DNA from: an uncultured Oscillospiraceae bacterium
GTDB taxonomy: Bacteria > Bacillota > Clostridia > Oscillospirales > Acutalibacteraceae
Direction of reading: 5' to 3'
DNA: 52,745 nt
NCBI GenBank assembly: GCA_902465155.1
Contig: CABQLY010000014.1
Span: 1 to 52,745, forward strand
Part shown: in pieces, positions 41,098-50,247 of the stretch
Numbering within the stretch: position 1 is the first letter of the stretch
Layout of the letters: every line of letters begins with the position of its first letter
The notes under the pieces: model-generated
Seen by the model: only the letters and a program-made list of their open reading frames with translations
What the model was told of the DNA's origin: nothing
Databases searched by the model: none
Program-made: the position numbers and the translations under genes

Positions 41098-41218
41098 CAA
41101 ACAGCAACCAAACGGCAACCGAACGCCTGCCAAACAGCAACCAAACGGCAACCAAACAACAGCTGAACGGCGGCCAAACAGCAACCAAACAGCAACCAAA
41201 CACCGGCCGAACGGCCGC
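41098..41218. repeat. Intergenic 11-bp minisatellite, 11 units
   Basis: Eleven head-to-tail units of exactly 11 bases, consensus CAAACAGCAAC, with several identical copies and a few diverged ones (CGAACGCCTGC, CAAACACCGGC). Because 11 is not a multiple of three, every frame is used in turn and the array does not code for protein. It matches the DNA helical repeat, so it could hold phased protein sites or a bend; that is speculation. Confidence 0.92.
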
Positions 41219-41244
41219 GCAAAATTGCCCGCAGCCAAAAATAC

Positions 41245-41272
41245 GCCCCCGGCCCTTTGCAAGGCCGGGGGC
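41245..41272. terminator. GC-rich hairpin between convergent GNAT-YoaP and AraC genes
   Basis: Perfect 10-base arms GCCCCCGGCC (41245-41254) and GGCCGGGGGC (41263-41272). T-rich stretches follow on both strands, so it can terminate either transcript. Confidence 0.8.
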
Positions 41273-41277
41273 AAGCT

Positions 41278-42153
41278 TTATTTTTCGTTTACGGCAATCC
41301 AAATTTCACACTGGTAGTTCGGGTCGCTGGTGTCGGCCGAGGCGTACACCTCAAACTCAACATTCTCGGCGTATTCGTACTGCGTGCTTTGGGGGAAAAA
41401 TTCGGTAACAATTCGGTGGTAGGTGTTTATAAACGCGTCGGGCATTTTGCCCTTGCTGGTAAACACCGCGTAGGTGTTGGCCGGAATGGTAATCACCTCA
41501 AAATCGCTGTCAACCGGCCGGCCGTCGTACTCAACGCCAATTCCGTAAGGGAACTGCTTTTCGCTAAGCTGCGCCGAAAAGCAAATGCCAAGCAGCCCTT
41601 TCATTACCGGGTTTTGCGGCATTAGGGCAATCAGCCGCTCTAAGGTTTTGTTTGCGCCGTACTCCTGCCACATGGCGGTAATATCTGGCGTGCCGTTGGC
41701 CGACTGCGGCTTACCAACCCTTTTTCGCTTGCACACCACCTGAAAGGCGTCCCGTTTTTCAATTCTGTAATCCATTTTAATACCTCCGCTTAAAGTTAAT
41801 TTTACACAAAGTGGCGTAAATATTTTAACATTGCCGCTGTGCTTTGCTTCGCTTGGGGCAATGCCGTGAAACCGGGTAAACGCGCGGGAAAAGCTCTCCG
41901 GCGTATCGTAGCCGTACTTTAGTGCAATATCAATTATTTTAGCGTTCCCCTTAGAAAGCTCCTCCCCCGCAAGGGAAAGCCGGCGCATACGAATGTAATC
42001 CCCAAGGGAAAGCCCGCACAAAATGCCAAACACCCGTTGAAAATGGAACGGGGAGGAATAGGCCCTTTGGGCCACCTCCTCAAAATCAATTTCGCCGGTA
42101 ATGTTGGCCTCAATGTAATCTATTGCCTGCTGTACGCCTTGTATCCAGTTCAA
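41278..42153 (-). CDS. AraC-family regulator with GyrI-like effector-binding domain
   Basis: 291 residues. Residues 1-110 are the double HTH of AraC/MarA type (NWIQGVQQAIDYIEANI, SPFHFQRVFG, TPESFSRAFTRFHG). The C-terminal 150 residues form a GyrI-like small-molecule-binding domain (VCKRKRVGKP to EIWIAVNEK). Such Rob/SoxS-like regulators often control efflux or detoxification genes. The longest frame opens at a TTG at 42174, but the TTG at 42153 has AAAGGG 9 bases upstream and gives the standard MNWIQ N-terminus. The gene stands alone, so its targets are not evident. Confidence 0.9.
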   Translation of the reverse strand: MNWIQGVQQAIDYIEANITGEIDFEEVAQRAYSSPFHFQRVFGILCGLSLGDYIRMRRLSLAGEELSKGNAKIIDIALKYGYDTPESFSRAFTRFHGIAPSEAKHSGNVKIFTPLCVKLTLSGGIKMDYRIEKRDAFQVVCKRKRVGKPQSANGTPDITAMWQEYGANKTLERLIALMPQNPVMKGLLGICFSAQLSEKQFPYGIGVEYDGRPVDSDFEVITIPANTYAVFTSKGKMPDAFINTYHRIVTEFFPQSTQYEYAENVEFEVYASADTSDPNYQCEIWIAVNEK

Positions 42154-42345
42154 TGCTTCACGCCCTTTCTGCAATGCTATTGTACCAAACGGTTCAGGTA
42201 TTTTCTTGATTTTGCGTGCTTTTCGGTGTTAGGCCTTTGCTAAAACGGGTGCGGCGGGTTTTTAAGCGGTTTGGATTTTGTGGCCTTAAGCCGATTATAC
42301 CACACTGCCTAACATTGCTCAACCCGCAAATTTTGCGCGGTGCCC

Positions 42346-42374
42346 TTGATATTGGCCAAAGAAAGTTGTATAAT
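42346..42374 (+). promoter_or_regulatory. Promoter of the DUF554 gene
   Basis: TTGATA (42346-42351), 17 bases, TATAAT (42369-42374), 72 bases before the ATG. Confidence 0.75.
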
Positions 42375-42445
42375 AAACCCAAAAAATGCAGCGTTAGCAT
42401 ACCGGCCCCCTGCGGGCCAAAAATATTTTAAAGGACCATATTAAA

Positions 42446-43170
42446 ATGATAGGACTTGGAACCCTTATTAACAGTGCCGGCATTGTTGCCGGCGCCCTAA
42501 TTGGCCACTTTACCGGAAAGCTTTTTAAGCCGCCGCAGCAGGAGGCTTTAAACAAGGCCTGCGGCGTTAGCGTTTTATTTATTGCCATTGCCGGGGCCAT
42601 GGAGGGAATGTTAAAAATTGAAAACGGAAAAATCGGCACGGAAAGATCTATGCTGGTGGTGCTTTGCCTTGCCGTTGGCACCGTTATTGGCGAGCTGTTA
42701 AACATTGAGCATTGGTTTGGCGTTTAGGCGCTTGGCTAAAAGCCAAATTCGGCCAAAAAAATGACGCCGGCTTTGTAAACGCCTTTGTAACCGCCAGCTT
42801 AACCGTTTCAATTGGCGCTATGGCAATTGTTGGCGCCATTCAAGATGGCCTTAAGGGCGATTATTCTACCCTTGCGGTAAAATCGGTTTTAGATTTTATT
42901 ATAATAGCCGTTATGACCTCGGGCCTGGGGCGGGGCTGCGTGTTTTCGGCCCTTCCGGTTTTTGTGTTTGAAGGGGGCCTTACCCTGCTTGCCCGCTTTG
43001 CCGCCCCGGTTATGACCGAAACGGCCGTTGCGCATTTATCGCTTATTGGCTCTATTTTAATTTTTTGCATTGGCGTAAACCTTGTTTGGGGCAAAAAAAT
43101 TAAGGTTGCCAATATGCTGCCCGCGGTTTTGCTGGCAATTTTAGCCGCCTACCTGCCTTGGAAATTTTAA
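42446..43170 (+). pseudogene. DUF554 membrane protein gene, split by a single-base frameshift
   Basis: DUF554 (YqgA-like) proteins are usually about 230 residues with six to seven helices. Here the first part (42446-42727, 93 codons, MIGLGTLINSAGIVAGALIG onwards) stops at a TAG shortly after GELLNIEHWFGV. The remainder continues in another frame (42712-43170), with LGAWLKAKFG, GFVNAFVTASL, GAMAIVGAIQDGLKGDYSTL and the ending AAYLPWKF. Inserting one base at about 42722 restores NIEHWFGRLGAWL and a full-length protein. No ribosome site precedes the second part. It is a recent pseudogene, a sequencing error, or less likely programmed frameshifting. The promoter and ribosome site (AAAGGACC) remain intact. 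Confidence 0.85.
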
Positions 43171-43189
43171 GCCCCTGCAAATTTAAAAC

Positions 43190-43234
43190 AAATAAAGCAG
43201 CTGCCGCCTAAAAAGTGCAACAGCTGCTTTATTT
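43190..43234. terminator. Bidirectional terminator between DUF554 and GH3 genes
   Basis: Perfect 14-base arms AAATAAAGCAGCTG (43190-43203) and CAGCTGCTTTATTT (43221-43234) around a 17-base loop, 20 bases from each gene end. Confidence 0.8.
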
Positions 43235-43254
43235 ATAAAAACCGTTTAACTAAC

Positions 43255-45462
43255 TTATACAAGAAAAAAGGATTTAAAGGTTTGCGTTTTGCTGTTCCCG
43301 CCTATAAAAACCTGGAACTCTCCGGGTTCGGCAACATAGTCCAATTCAACATTATAAAATTTAAGCATATTAACATTAATTTTAAAAGCAACCGTTTTTT
43401 GCTCTCCCGCACGCAGCCAAACCTTTTTAAACCCTTTCAACTCTTTCAACGGGCGCGAAACGCTTGCGTACCTGTCACGAATATAAAGCTGTACGGTTTC
43501 AGTTCCGGCGCGTTCCCCAATATTTTTTACCGTTACGCTTGCCGTAACCTCATCATCAGGCCCAATTTCACTTTTGTCCAGCTTAATTTCGCCGTATTCA
43601 AACTCGGTGTATGTTAGCCCTTCCCCAAAGCTGTAAAGCGGCTCCAGCGGGCAATCGTTGTACCCTGTAACATAACGCCCGCCGAATTCTATTGAATGGT
43701 CTGTAGGCAGGCAATTGTAGTATACCGGCACCTGCCCAACACACTGCGGAAAAGACATAGAAAGCTTTCCGGATGGCGCAGCAATGCCAAAAAGCATATC
43801 AAGAATAGCATCCGCTCCCATTGTTCCCGGAAACCAAACATCAAGAATTGCCGCTGCCTTGCTCGAAATTTCTCTAATATCAAGCGGCCTGTGGTTAAAT
43901 AACACAACTACTACCCTTTGGTTAACCTCGCAAACCTTTCTAAAAAGCTCTTTTTGCACTTCGTGTATGGTAATATCTGTTCTTGAATCAAGCTCGCCGC
44001 CAATGCTTGGGTGTTCGCCCAAAAACATCACTACCGTATCGGCTTTTTTAGCGGTTTCTACTGCATTTTGAATCATTGCTTCACGGTTTTGCTCGTCAAT
44101 ATCGTCTGCACAATCGTGAAAATCGGCCATATAGCGGTCTTCAATCCCAATCATGCTGCAGCCCTTTTCAAATAATATATCGGCCTGGGAATACCGTTCG
44201 GCAACGGCCTCGCGAACCGTTTTTGCGCCACGCCGTTTTATTCCGCCAATAACCCAGCAGCCAAGCATTCGCTTTTCATCAACATAAGGGCCAATAAAGG
44301 CAAGCTTTTGCTTTTGGGGGTTAAGCGGCAGCAAATTGCCGCTATTTTTAAGCAGCACGCTTGTTTGTGGTATAACTTTTCGTGCAGCGCTTAAAATTTC
44401 TTTGCTTTCGCAAACCTCGTTAGACTTTTCGGGGCTCGTGAAATGATAAGGATTTTCAAAAAGGCCAAGCTTATTTTTAAGCCTTAAAATACGCATTACA
44501 AGGCAGTCTACCTGCTTTTCGGTAATTTTGCCCTCTTTTAAAAGCTTTGGAATTCCGCTTTTGTAGCAGTGCGAACACATTTCAATGTCAATATTCCCCT
44601 CAACCCCAAGCTTTGCCAAAACTGCATAGTCGTCCGAAATAGCGTGCCTTCTCATTGTTGCAATAGAGCCGTAATCGGTTATAACGGTTCCGTTATAGCT
44701 CCATTCTTTTCTTAAAATATTGGTCAACAGCTTTTTGCTGCCGGAGGCAGGCACGCCGCCAATAGAGGTAAAGGCCGTCATAAGCATACCGCTGCCGGCG
44801 TCACACGCGGCCTTATAGGCCGGGAGGTAGTACTGCCTTAGGGTTCTTTCTGTAACCTCGGTTGAACCGTATTCGCGTCCCCCCTCAACCAAACCGTAAG
44901 CGGCAAAATGCTTTACACAGGCACTTATGCAATTTTCTTTTGCCAAATCCTCGCCTTGATAGCCTTTTACTGCGGCAGCTGCCATAACGCAATTCAAAAA
45001 CGGATCTTCCCCGGTAGATTCCATAACCCTTCCCCACCTTGCGTCACGAACAAGGTCTACCATTGGTGAAAAGGTAACATGCACGCCGCTCACGCACGAT
45101 TCCCTTGCGGTGTTTTTGCAAATTTCATACACCACATCGGGGTCAAAGGAGCAGCCCTGCGCCAAAGGAATTGGAAAAATTGTGCTGTGGCCGTGAATAA
45201 TATCCCCCATAAAAAGGAGAGGAATATGATGAGGATGTTTTTCAATATGCTCTTTTTGTATTCGAACAACCTCTTGTGGATTATAAACATTGATTACAGA
45301 CCCGCAAAGTACAAGGTCTGTTTCTGTAAGATTTTCTTTTGACAAAACCCCGGTTATAAACGAGTCTTTGCTAAATAAATGGCCGGAAAGCTGCTGCAGC
45401 TCCCCAATTTTTTCCTCCAACGACATACTTTCAAGAAGTTTTTTCAGTTCAGATGTGTTCAT
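43255..45462 (-). CDS. Glycoside hydrolase family 3 (beta-glucosidase/xylosidase-like)
   Basis: A 735-residue cytoplasmic exo-acting glycosidase removing beta-linked sugars from oligosaccharides. Order: (beta/alpha)8 barrel with KHFAAYGLVEGGREY, the nucleophile Asp in VITDYGSI (near residue 260), the second alpha/beta sandwich domain, and a C-terminal fibronectin III-like domain (EVTASVTVKNIGERAGTETV). No signal peptide. The ATG at 45462 has AAGGGAGAA 7 bases upstream; the longer frame to 45495 does not. Sugar specificity is uncertain. It is next to a sugar-sensing regulator on the same strand. Confidence 0.92.
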   Translation of the reverse strand: MNTSELKKLLESMSLEEKIGELQQLSGHLFSKDSFITGVLSKENLTETDLVLCGSVINVYNPQEVVRIQKEHIEKHPHHIPLLFMGDIIHGHSTIFPIPLAQGCSFDPDVVYEICKNTARESCVSGVHVTFSPMVDLVRDARWGRVMESTGEDPFLNCVMAAAAVKGYQGEDLAKENCISACVKHFAAYGLVEGGREYGSTEVTERTLRQYYLPAYKAACDAGSGMLMTAFTSIGGVPASGSKKLLTNILRKEWSYNGTVITDYGSIATMRRHAISDDYAVLAKLGVEGNIDIEMCSHCYKSGIPKLLKEGKITEKQVDCLVMRILRLKNKLGLFENPYHFTSPEKSNEVCESKEILSAARKVIPQTSVLLKNSGNLLPLNPQKQKLAFIGPYVDEKRMLGCWVIGGIKRRGAKTVREAVAERYSQADILFEKGCSMIGIEDRYMADFHDCADDIDEQNREAMIQNAVETAKKADTVVMFLGEHPSIGGELDSRTDITIHEVQKELFRKVCEVNQRVVVVLFNHRPLDIREISSKAAAILDVWFPGTMGADAILDMLFGIAAPSGKLSMSFPQCVGQVPVYYNCLPTDHSIEFGGRYVTGYNDCPLEPLYSFGEGLTYTEFEYGEIKLDKSEIGPDDEVTASVTVKNIGERAGTETVQLYIRDRYASVSRPLKELKGFKKVWLRAGEQKTVAFKINVNMLKFYNVELDYVAEPGEFQVFIGGNSKTQTFKSFFLV

Positions 45463-45537
45463 AAACAGTTCTCCCTTATAAAAGTTGTTAAGCAAAGCTT
45501 AACAATACCGGCATCTCCCTATGCAAGTATCCCATAC

Positions 45538-45565
45538 ATTATAGCACACATCCAAAAAAATACAA
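45538..45565 (-). promoter_or_regulatory. Promoter of the GH3 gene
   Basis: On the minus strand TTGTAT (45565-45560), 16 bases, TATAAT (45543-45538), 76 bases upstream of the ATG. Confidence 0.65.
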
Positions 45566-45669
45566 GAAAAAATTCACAATTTTTACAGGCCGGCAAAGGC
45601 CCTGTGCTGCGCCAAACGGCGCGGTTGGTTCGGCTACGCCGCAACGCCCCCAAGGGTTTGGGCAACGCC

Positions 45670-46755
45670 TTAAAAGCTTAGGTAAAACCGGCTGCCGGCC
45701 GGGCCAAGGTAGGTTTGCAGCAGTGCGGTTAAAGCGGTTTTATTCTCTAACCCGCACTCCTGCAAAATCCGTTTAATGCGGTACTTTACGCCGCTTTCGG
45801 TTAAAAAGCACTGCTGGGCGGTTTTTTCAATGGTAGCGCCGTTTAACAGCTGGTCTAAAATAACGCGGTCGGTTTTGCTGCTCATGCTTAAAATCTGCTC
45901 TACTAAAATCATCTCCCGCATTTCCCGGTCGGCGTAAAAAATGTCGCTGTTGTAAATTTTTCCCAACAAAATCGGGGCTTCCAGCGCGCGCTTATTCTCC
46001 TCCGTGTTCCAGTTAATGGTAATGGTCATGCCCGACATATACGGGTGGTTTTTCAGCCTTTCGTAAATAAACACCGCAGCCTTGCCGTAGTGCTCAAAGT
46101 TCATGTTCACGGTGGTAATTTCTTTTTGGTAGTAGGCTGAAAAATTGGTTTGCGAGCAGCTGAAAATTTTAAGGCGCGGCAAAATTTCGGGCGCTTTTTG
46201 CTTTAGGTTGCGAATAAGCGAGATCGCGGCAAAATCGTTGGTGCAAATAACGGCGTCGTACTCCTCCCGTACCGGGTAAAAGCTTTTAAAGCACTCGTTT
46301 AACGAGCCCTCGTTTACAAAAACGCGCAGCGAATCTAACTGGCCTTGTTTTAGGGCAAACAGGCCGTCTACCCGCCCAATATCCGAAATCGATTCGGTGT
46401 TCACGCCGTACAACGCCACCTTGGTTTTGCCCTCGGCTTTTAGTTCCTGCAATAAAAACCGCATAGAGCCAACAATGTCAGAGCAAACGCAGCTGTAGCT
46501 GTAGCCGGTAATGTTTTCGGCCTGGTTGCAAAGCAAAATGGGTTTAATGCCCACGGCATTTAAGCAGCAAAGCGTTTGTTTAATCCAATTGTAGTTTGCG
46601 GCAATAATAAAAACGCAATCGCACCCGGCAGGCAGCTCCTCAAACACCTCGCAAAAGGGAATACGCTTTTGTTTTAAGCAATCGGTTAAGCTGGCCAGCA
46701 GCGCCTTGCACCACATGCTGTTGCCGTAAGCCGGCTCTGTTAAAATTGAAACCAA
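45670..46755 (-). CDS. Transcriptional regulator: LacI-type sugar-binding domain plus C-terminal LuxR-like HTH
   Basis: 361 residues. Residues 1-270 resemble a periplasmic-binding-protein/LacI effector domain (VSILTEPAYGNSMWCKALLA start, CVCSDIVGSMRFLLQEL, YDAVICTNDFAAISLIRNL near 170, TTVNMNFEHYGKAAVFIYE). There is no N-terminal LacI HTH. Instead the C-terminus ends in a LuxR/GerE-like HTH (LDQLLNGATIEKTAQQCFLTESGVKYRIKRIL). The domain order is thus inverted compared with LacI. The TTG start has AGGGGGAA 7 bases upstream. It is divergent from the DUF5107 gene and upstream of GH3, suggesting it senses a sugar and controls both. Confidence 0.78.
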   Translation of the reverse strand: MVSILTEPAYGNSMWCKALLASLTDCLKQKRIPFCEVFEELPAGCDCVFIIAANYNWIKQTLCCLNAVGIKPILLCNQAENITGYSYSCVCSDIVGSMRFLLQELKAEGKTKVALYGVNTESISDIGRVDGLFALKQGQLDSLRVFVNEGSLNECFKSFYPVREEYDAVICTNDFAAISLIRNLKQKAPEILPRLKIFSCSQTNFSAYYQKEITTVNMNFEHYGKAAVFIYERLKNHPYMSGMTITINWNTEENKRALEAPILLGKIYNSDIFYADREMREMILVEQILSMSSKTDRVILDQLLNGATIEKTAQQCFLTESGVKYRIKRILQECGLENKTALTALLQTYLGPAGSRFYLSF

Positions 46756-46892
46756 ATTTATTCCCCCTAAAACAGCCTTGGCGCAGGCCTTACAGCTAAA
46801 ATTTTGGACGGCTAAAGCACCGGGCTTAAAAAGTGCCTAAAACACACCAAATTGCAAAGCACCGTGCCGCCTTGTACTTAATTTCTACTATT

Positions 46893-46921
46893 ATTATACT
46901 ATAATCTGCCCCTGGCAGCAA
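46893..46921 (-). promoter_or_regulatory. Promoter of the sugar-sensor regulator
   Basis: On the minus strand TTGCTG (46921-46916), 17 bases, TATAAT (46898-46893). It is adjacent to the dyad at 46923-46956. Confidence 0.65.
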
Positions 46922-46922
46922 G

Positions 46923-46956
46923 CAGAAAAACCTGTAACTTTTCACATGTTTTTCTG
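46923..46956. promoter_or_regulatory. Candidate operator dyad in the divergent promoter region
   Basis: Perfect 9-base arms CAGAAAAAC (46923-46931) and GTTTTTCTG (46948-46956) spaced 16 bases, between the -35 box of the regulator and the start region of the DUF5107 gene. A shared site for the regulator is plausible. Confidence 0.5.
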
Positions 46957-47023
46957 TCTGTTCTGTTGCAGTATTTCCTGTTACAATAAAGTAAATACAA
47001 AATTTACGAAAGGCCGTTTTATT

Positions 47024-50000
47024 ATGTCAGATGTTAGTTGTAAAAAGCACGGAATGAAAATTCCAACCTACATTCCCAAAAAAGCGCACGAGTTGCCCAT
47101 GTTTTTTGAGAACAAGCCCTACCAGGGCGCTTCGGGCCGGGTGTACCCCATTCCCTACTGCGACGGGATCAGCGATGAAAAAACCGATGTGGAGTACGAA
47201 ATTTACACTTTGGAGAACGAGTACATTAAAACGCAGGTTGCCCCGCAGCTGGGCGGAAAAATTTTGCGCGGGTTAGATAAAATTGGCCAGTACGATTTTA
47301 TTTATTACAACGAGGTGGTAAAACCGGCGCTGGTTGGCCTGGCAGGGCCGTGGATCTCGGGCGGGATTGAATTTAACTGGCCGCAGCACCACCGCCCAAC
47401 AACCTTTATGCCGTTAGAGGCCACCGTGCAGGAGAATAAAGACGGCAGCAAAACGGTTTGGACGGGCGAGGTAGAGCCTTTTGACCGCATGAAGGGCATG
47501 GCCGGTATTACGCTGGATAAGGGCCGCAGCTACATTAAAGCCAAGGTGCGCCTTTACAACCGCACCGCCCTGCCGCAGGTATTTATGTGGTGGGCCAATT
47601 TGGCCGTTCCGGTAAACAACGGCTACCGCACCGTTTTTCCGCCCGATTGCGAATGGGTAAACGACCATGACCGCCGCGCCGTGCTGGAATGGCCAATTGC
47701 CAAGGGCGTTTACAAAACCGCGCGTCCCTACAATTTTGGCAAGGGCACCGACCTTTCGCATTACAGCGCCGTAAAGGTGCCATCCTCTTACCTTATTTCG
47801 CAAGGGCAATCGGATATGGATTTTGTTTCGGGCTACGATACCGGGCTGAAAAAGGGCATTGCAACGGTTGCCAACCACCACATTTCCCCGGGTAAAAAAA
47901 TGTGGCACTGGGGCATTGGCGATTTTGGCGATATGTGGTGTTCAAATTTAACCGATAAAAACGGCCCGTACATTGAACTAATGACCGGCGTTTACACCGA
48001 CAACCAGCCCGATTTTACCTGGATTGCCCCGTACGAAACCCGCGAGTTTGAGCAATACTGGTACCCGGTACGGGAAATTGGCGAAATTAAAAACGCCACC
48101 ATTGACGCCGCCGTAAATGTAGAGCCGCGCGAAAACGGGCTTTACATTGGTTTTAATGTTACCGGCACCTTTAAAGGCTGCACCGTAAGAGTAACCGAAA
48201 ACGGCCAAGAGCTGTTTTCCGAAACAACCGATTTAGACCCCACAACCGTTTACCAAAAAACCGTTGCGGCCAAAATAACCAATTTTCACAGCGTTAAGGT
48301 GGCGCTGCTAAGCGCCGAGGGCAAAGAGCTGGTTGCCTACACCCCCTACCGCCGCGGCCAAAAGCAACCCATTAAAGTGCGCCAGCCCGTAAAGCGCCCG
48401 GCCGAGTACCAAACCGTAGAGGAGCTTTACATAAACGGTTTTCACTTAGAGCAGTATAAGCAGCACAACTACAAGCCGCAGGATTATTACACCGAGGGCC
48501 TGCGCCGCGACCCGGGCGATATTCGCTGCAACACCTCTATGGCCCGGTTGGCGTTAAAAAACGGCCGTTTTAAAGAAAGCTTGGCTTACAGCAATAAAGC
48601 CATTGAGCGGTTGACCGACCGAAACGAGCACCCGGCCGATACCGAGGCCTTTTACCTTAAGGGCTTAGCGTTGGAATTTTTAGGCCGTTACAACGAGGCG
48701 TACAACATTTTGTACCGTGCCGCTTGGAACTACCCGCACCGCAGCGCCGCGCTGTTTGAATTAGCCTGCTTAGATTGCCGCAACGGAGATTACCCCGCCG
48801 CGCTGGAAAAATTAGAGGAATCTATTGGCTTAAACAAGGGGCACACCAAGGCACACAACCTTAAAACCGCCGTTTTACGCAAATTAGGCAGCCCCAGCGC
48901 CGCCCAAAGCGCAAAGGATGGCGTAAACGACGATTTATTAGACCTTTTTGCCCTAATAGAGTACGCCCATTTTGAGGATGTTACCGCAAAAATTGCCCCG
49001 TTTGCCGCCAAGGCCGAAAATTTGCTGGATGTTGCGCGGGACTACATGAAGGCCGGCTTTTTAAAGGACGCCGAATTTGCCCTTTCGTTTGCCGAGCAAA
49101 GCCACCCGCTGGTAAACTACTATTTAGCCTACCTTACCGGCCGGGAGGATTATTTAACCAAAGCCGAACAGGCCGAAACGGGCTATTGTTTTCCGGCCGA
49201 TTTGGCCGATATTGCCGTGTTGCAATACGCCGCCGAAAGACCAAACAGCGCCAACGCAAACTACTACTTAGGCTGCCTTTATTACGACCGTTTTTGCTAC
49301 GAAAAAGCCGCCGCGTGCTGGCAAAGCTGCCTGCGACAAGCGCCTACGCACGGCAAGGCCTGGCGCAATTTGGCGCTTTATCGGTTTGACCGCGAGCATA
49401 ACGGCCCCGAAGCCCTGCGCTGCATGCAAAACGCTTTAACCTACCGCCCAAACGACCCGCGCCTGCTGTTAGAGTACCAGCAGCTGTTAAAAAACACCAA
49501 TGCCCCCATTGAAAAACGGTTGGCCGTTTACGAGCAGTACCCCGAACTTTTAGCCCAGCGGGACGACTGCTATTTAGACAAAATTACCCTGCTTTCGCAG
49601 CAAGGAAATTACGCCAAAGCCATTGAGCTGGCGGCAGCTAAACACTTTCACATTTACGAGGGCGGCGAGGGCAAATTAACCAAGCAGCACGCCTGGATGC
49701 ATGTGCTTTACGGCAACCAGCTGGCCGAAAACGGGCAATTAAAAGCGGCCGAGCAAATTTATTTAAACGGCATTAATATGCCAAAATCGTACGGCGAGGC
49801 CAAAACATTTTTTAACCAGGAGGCCCACATTTACTATTATTTAGGCAAGCTGTACGGCAAGGGCGCAAAACAAACTGCCGCCTTTGAAAAGGCCGCCGAA
49901 TACAAGGCCGCGGTTTCAGAAATTTCGCTGTTTCGGGCGCTGGCCCTGCAGGAGCTTGGAAAGGCCGACCAAGCGCAGCAGGTTTTAAACGAAATGCTGC

Positions 50001-50245
50001 AAACGGCGCAAGGGTTTATTACTAACAAAGACCTACGCACCTACTACGGCGTTGGCTCCCCCAGCCCCATGCCCTTTGAGCTGGATATTGAAAAGCACAA
50101 CCTGCTGGCGGGCTACACCCTTAAGGCCTTTGCCCTTTGGGGGCTATGCCAATACAGCGAAGCCGAAATTTGTATTCGCCAGGCCGAGCAATTAGACCCG
50201 AACGACTTTTCTGTTTACGCCTTTCGGCAAATTGCAAGGGTTTAA
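47024..50245 (+). CDS. DUF5107 domain-tetratricopeptide repeat protein
   Basis: A large cytoplasmic protein, 1073 residues. Residues about 40-380 are the DUF5107 domain, with a galactose-mutarotase-like beta-sandwich character (YEIYTLENEYIKTQVAPQLG, then GGIEFNWPQHHRP, FMWWANLAVPV, MWHWGIGDFGDMW). A beta-rich linker follows. From about residue 470 to the end the chain is helical with TPR-like repeats (AFYLKGLALEFLGRYNEAYN, LACLDCRNGDYPAALEKLEE, YYLGCLYYDRFCYEKAAACW). Conserved His, Trp and acidic residues in the DUF5107 part suggest a carbohydrate-active enzyme, but no activity is known to me. The ATG at 47024 has GAAAGG 9 bases upstream. A mutarotase-like gene follows two bases after the stop. 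Confidence 0.85.
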   Translation: MSDVSCKKHGMKIPTYIPKKAHELPMFFENKPYQGASGRVYPIPYCDGISDEKTDVEYEIYTLENEYIKTQVAPQLGGKILRGLDKIGQYDFIYYNEVVKPALVGLAGPWISGGIEFNWPQHHRPTTFMPLEATVQENKDGSKTVWTGEVEPFDRMKGMAGITLDKGRSYIKAKVRLYNRTALPQVFMWWANLAVPVNNGYRTVFPPDCEWVNDHDRRAVLEWPIAKGVYKTARPYNFGKGTDLSHYSAVKVPSSYLISQGQSDMDFVSGYDTGLKKGIATVANHHISPGKKMWHWGIGDFGDMWCSNLTDKNGPYIELMTGVYTDNQPDFTWIAPYETREFEQYWYPVREIGEIKNATIDAAVNVEPRENGLYIGFNVTGTFKGCTVRVTENGQELFSETTDLDPTTVYQKTVAAKITNFHSVKVALLSAEGKELVAYTPYRRGQKQPIKVRQPVKRPAEYQTVEELYINGFHLEQYKQHNYKPQDYYTEGLRRDPGDIRCNTSMARLALKNGRFKESLAYSNKAIERLTDRNEHPADTEAFYLKGLALEFLGRYNEAYNILYRAAWNYPHRSAALFELACLDCRNGDYPAALEKLEESIGLNKGHTKAHNLKTAVLRKLGSPSAAQSAKDGVNDDLLDLFALIEYAHFEDVTAKIAPFAAKAENLLDVARDYMKAGFLKDAEFALSFAEQSHPLVNYYLAYLTGREDYLTKAEQAETGYCFPADLADIAVLQYAAERPNSANANYYLGCLYYDRFCYEKAAACWQSCLRQAPTHGKAWRNLALYRFDREHNGPEALRCMQNALTYRPNDPRLLLEYQQLLKNTNAPIEKRLAVYEQYPELLAQRDDCYLDKITLLSQQGNYAKAIELAAAKHFHIYEGGEGKLTKQHAWMHVLYGNQLAENGQLKAAEQIYLNGINMPKSYGEAKTFFNQEAHIYYYLGKLYGKGAKQTAAFEKAAEYKAAVSEISLFRALALQELGKADQAQQVLNEMLQTAQGFITNKDLRTYYGVGSPSPMPFELDIEKHNLLAGYTLKAFALWGLCQYSEAEICIRQAEQLDPNDFSVYAFRQIARV

Positions 50246-50247
50246 AA

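Noticed and set aside
41035..41302. Two overlapping minus-strand frames with repeated GCCLVAVW-like peptides
   Set aside because: They are produced by the 11-bp minisatellite, which stays open in several frames. They overlap each other, have no ribosome site and resemble no protein.
46946..47023. N-terminal extension of the DUF5107-TPR protein
   Set aside because: The 26 extra codons cover the divergent operator/promoter region and lack a ribosome site; the ATG at 47024 has one.
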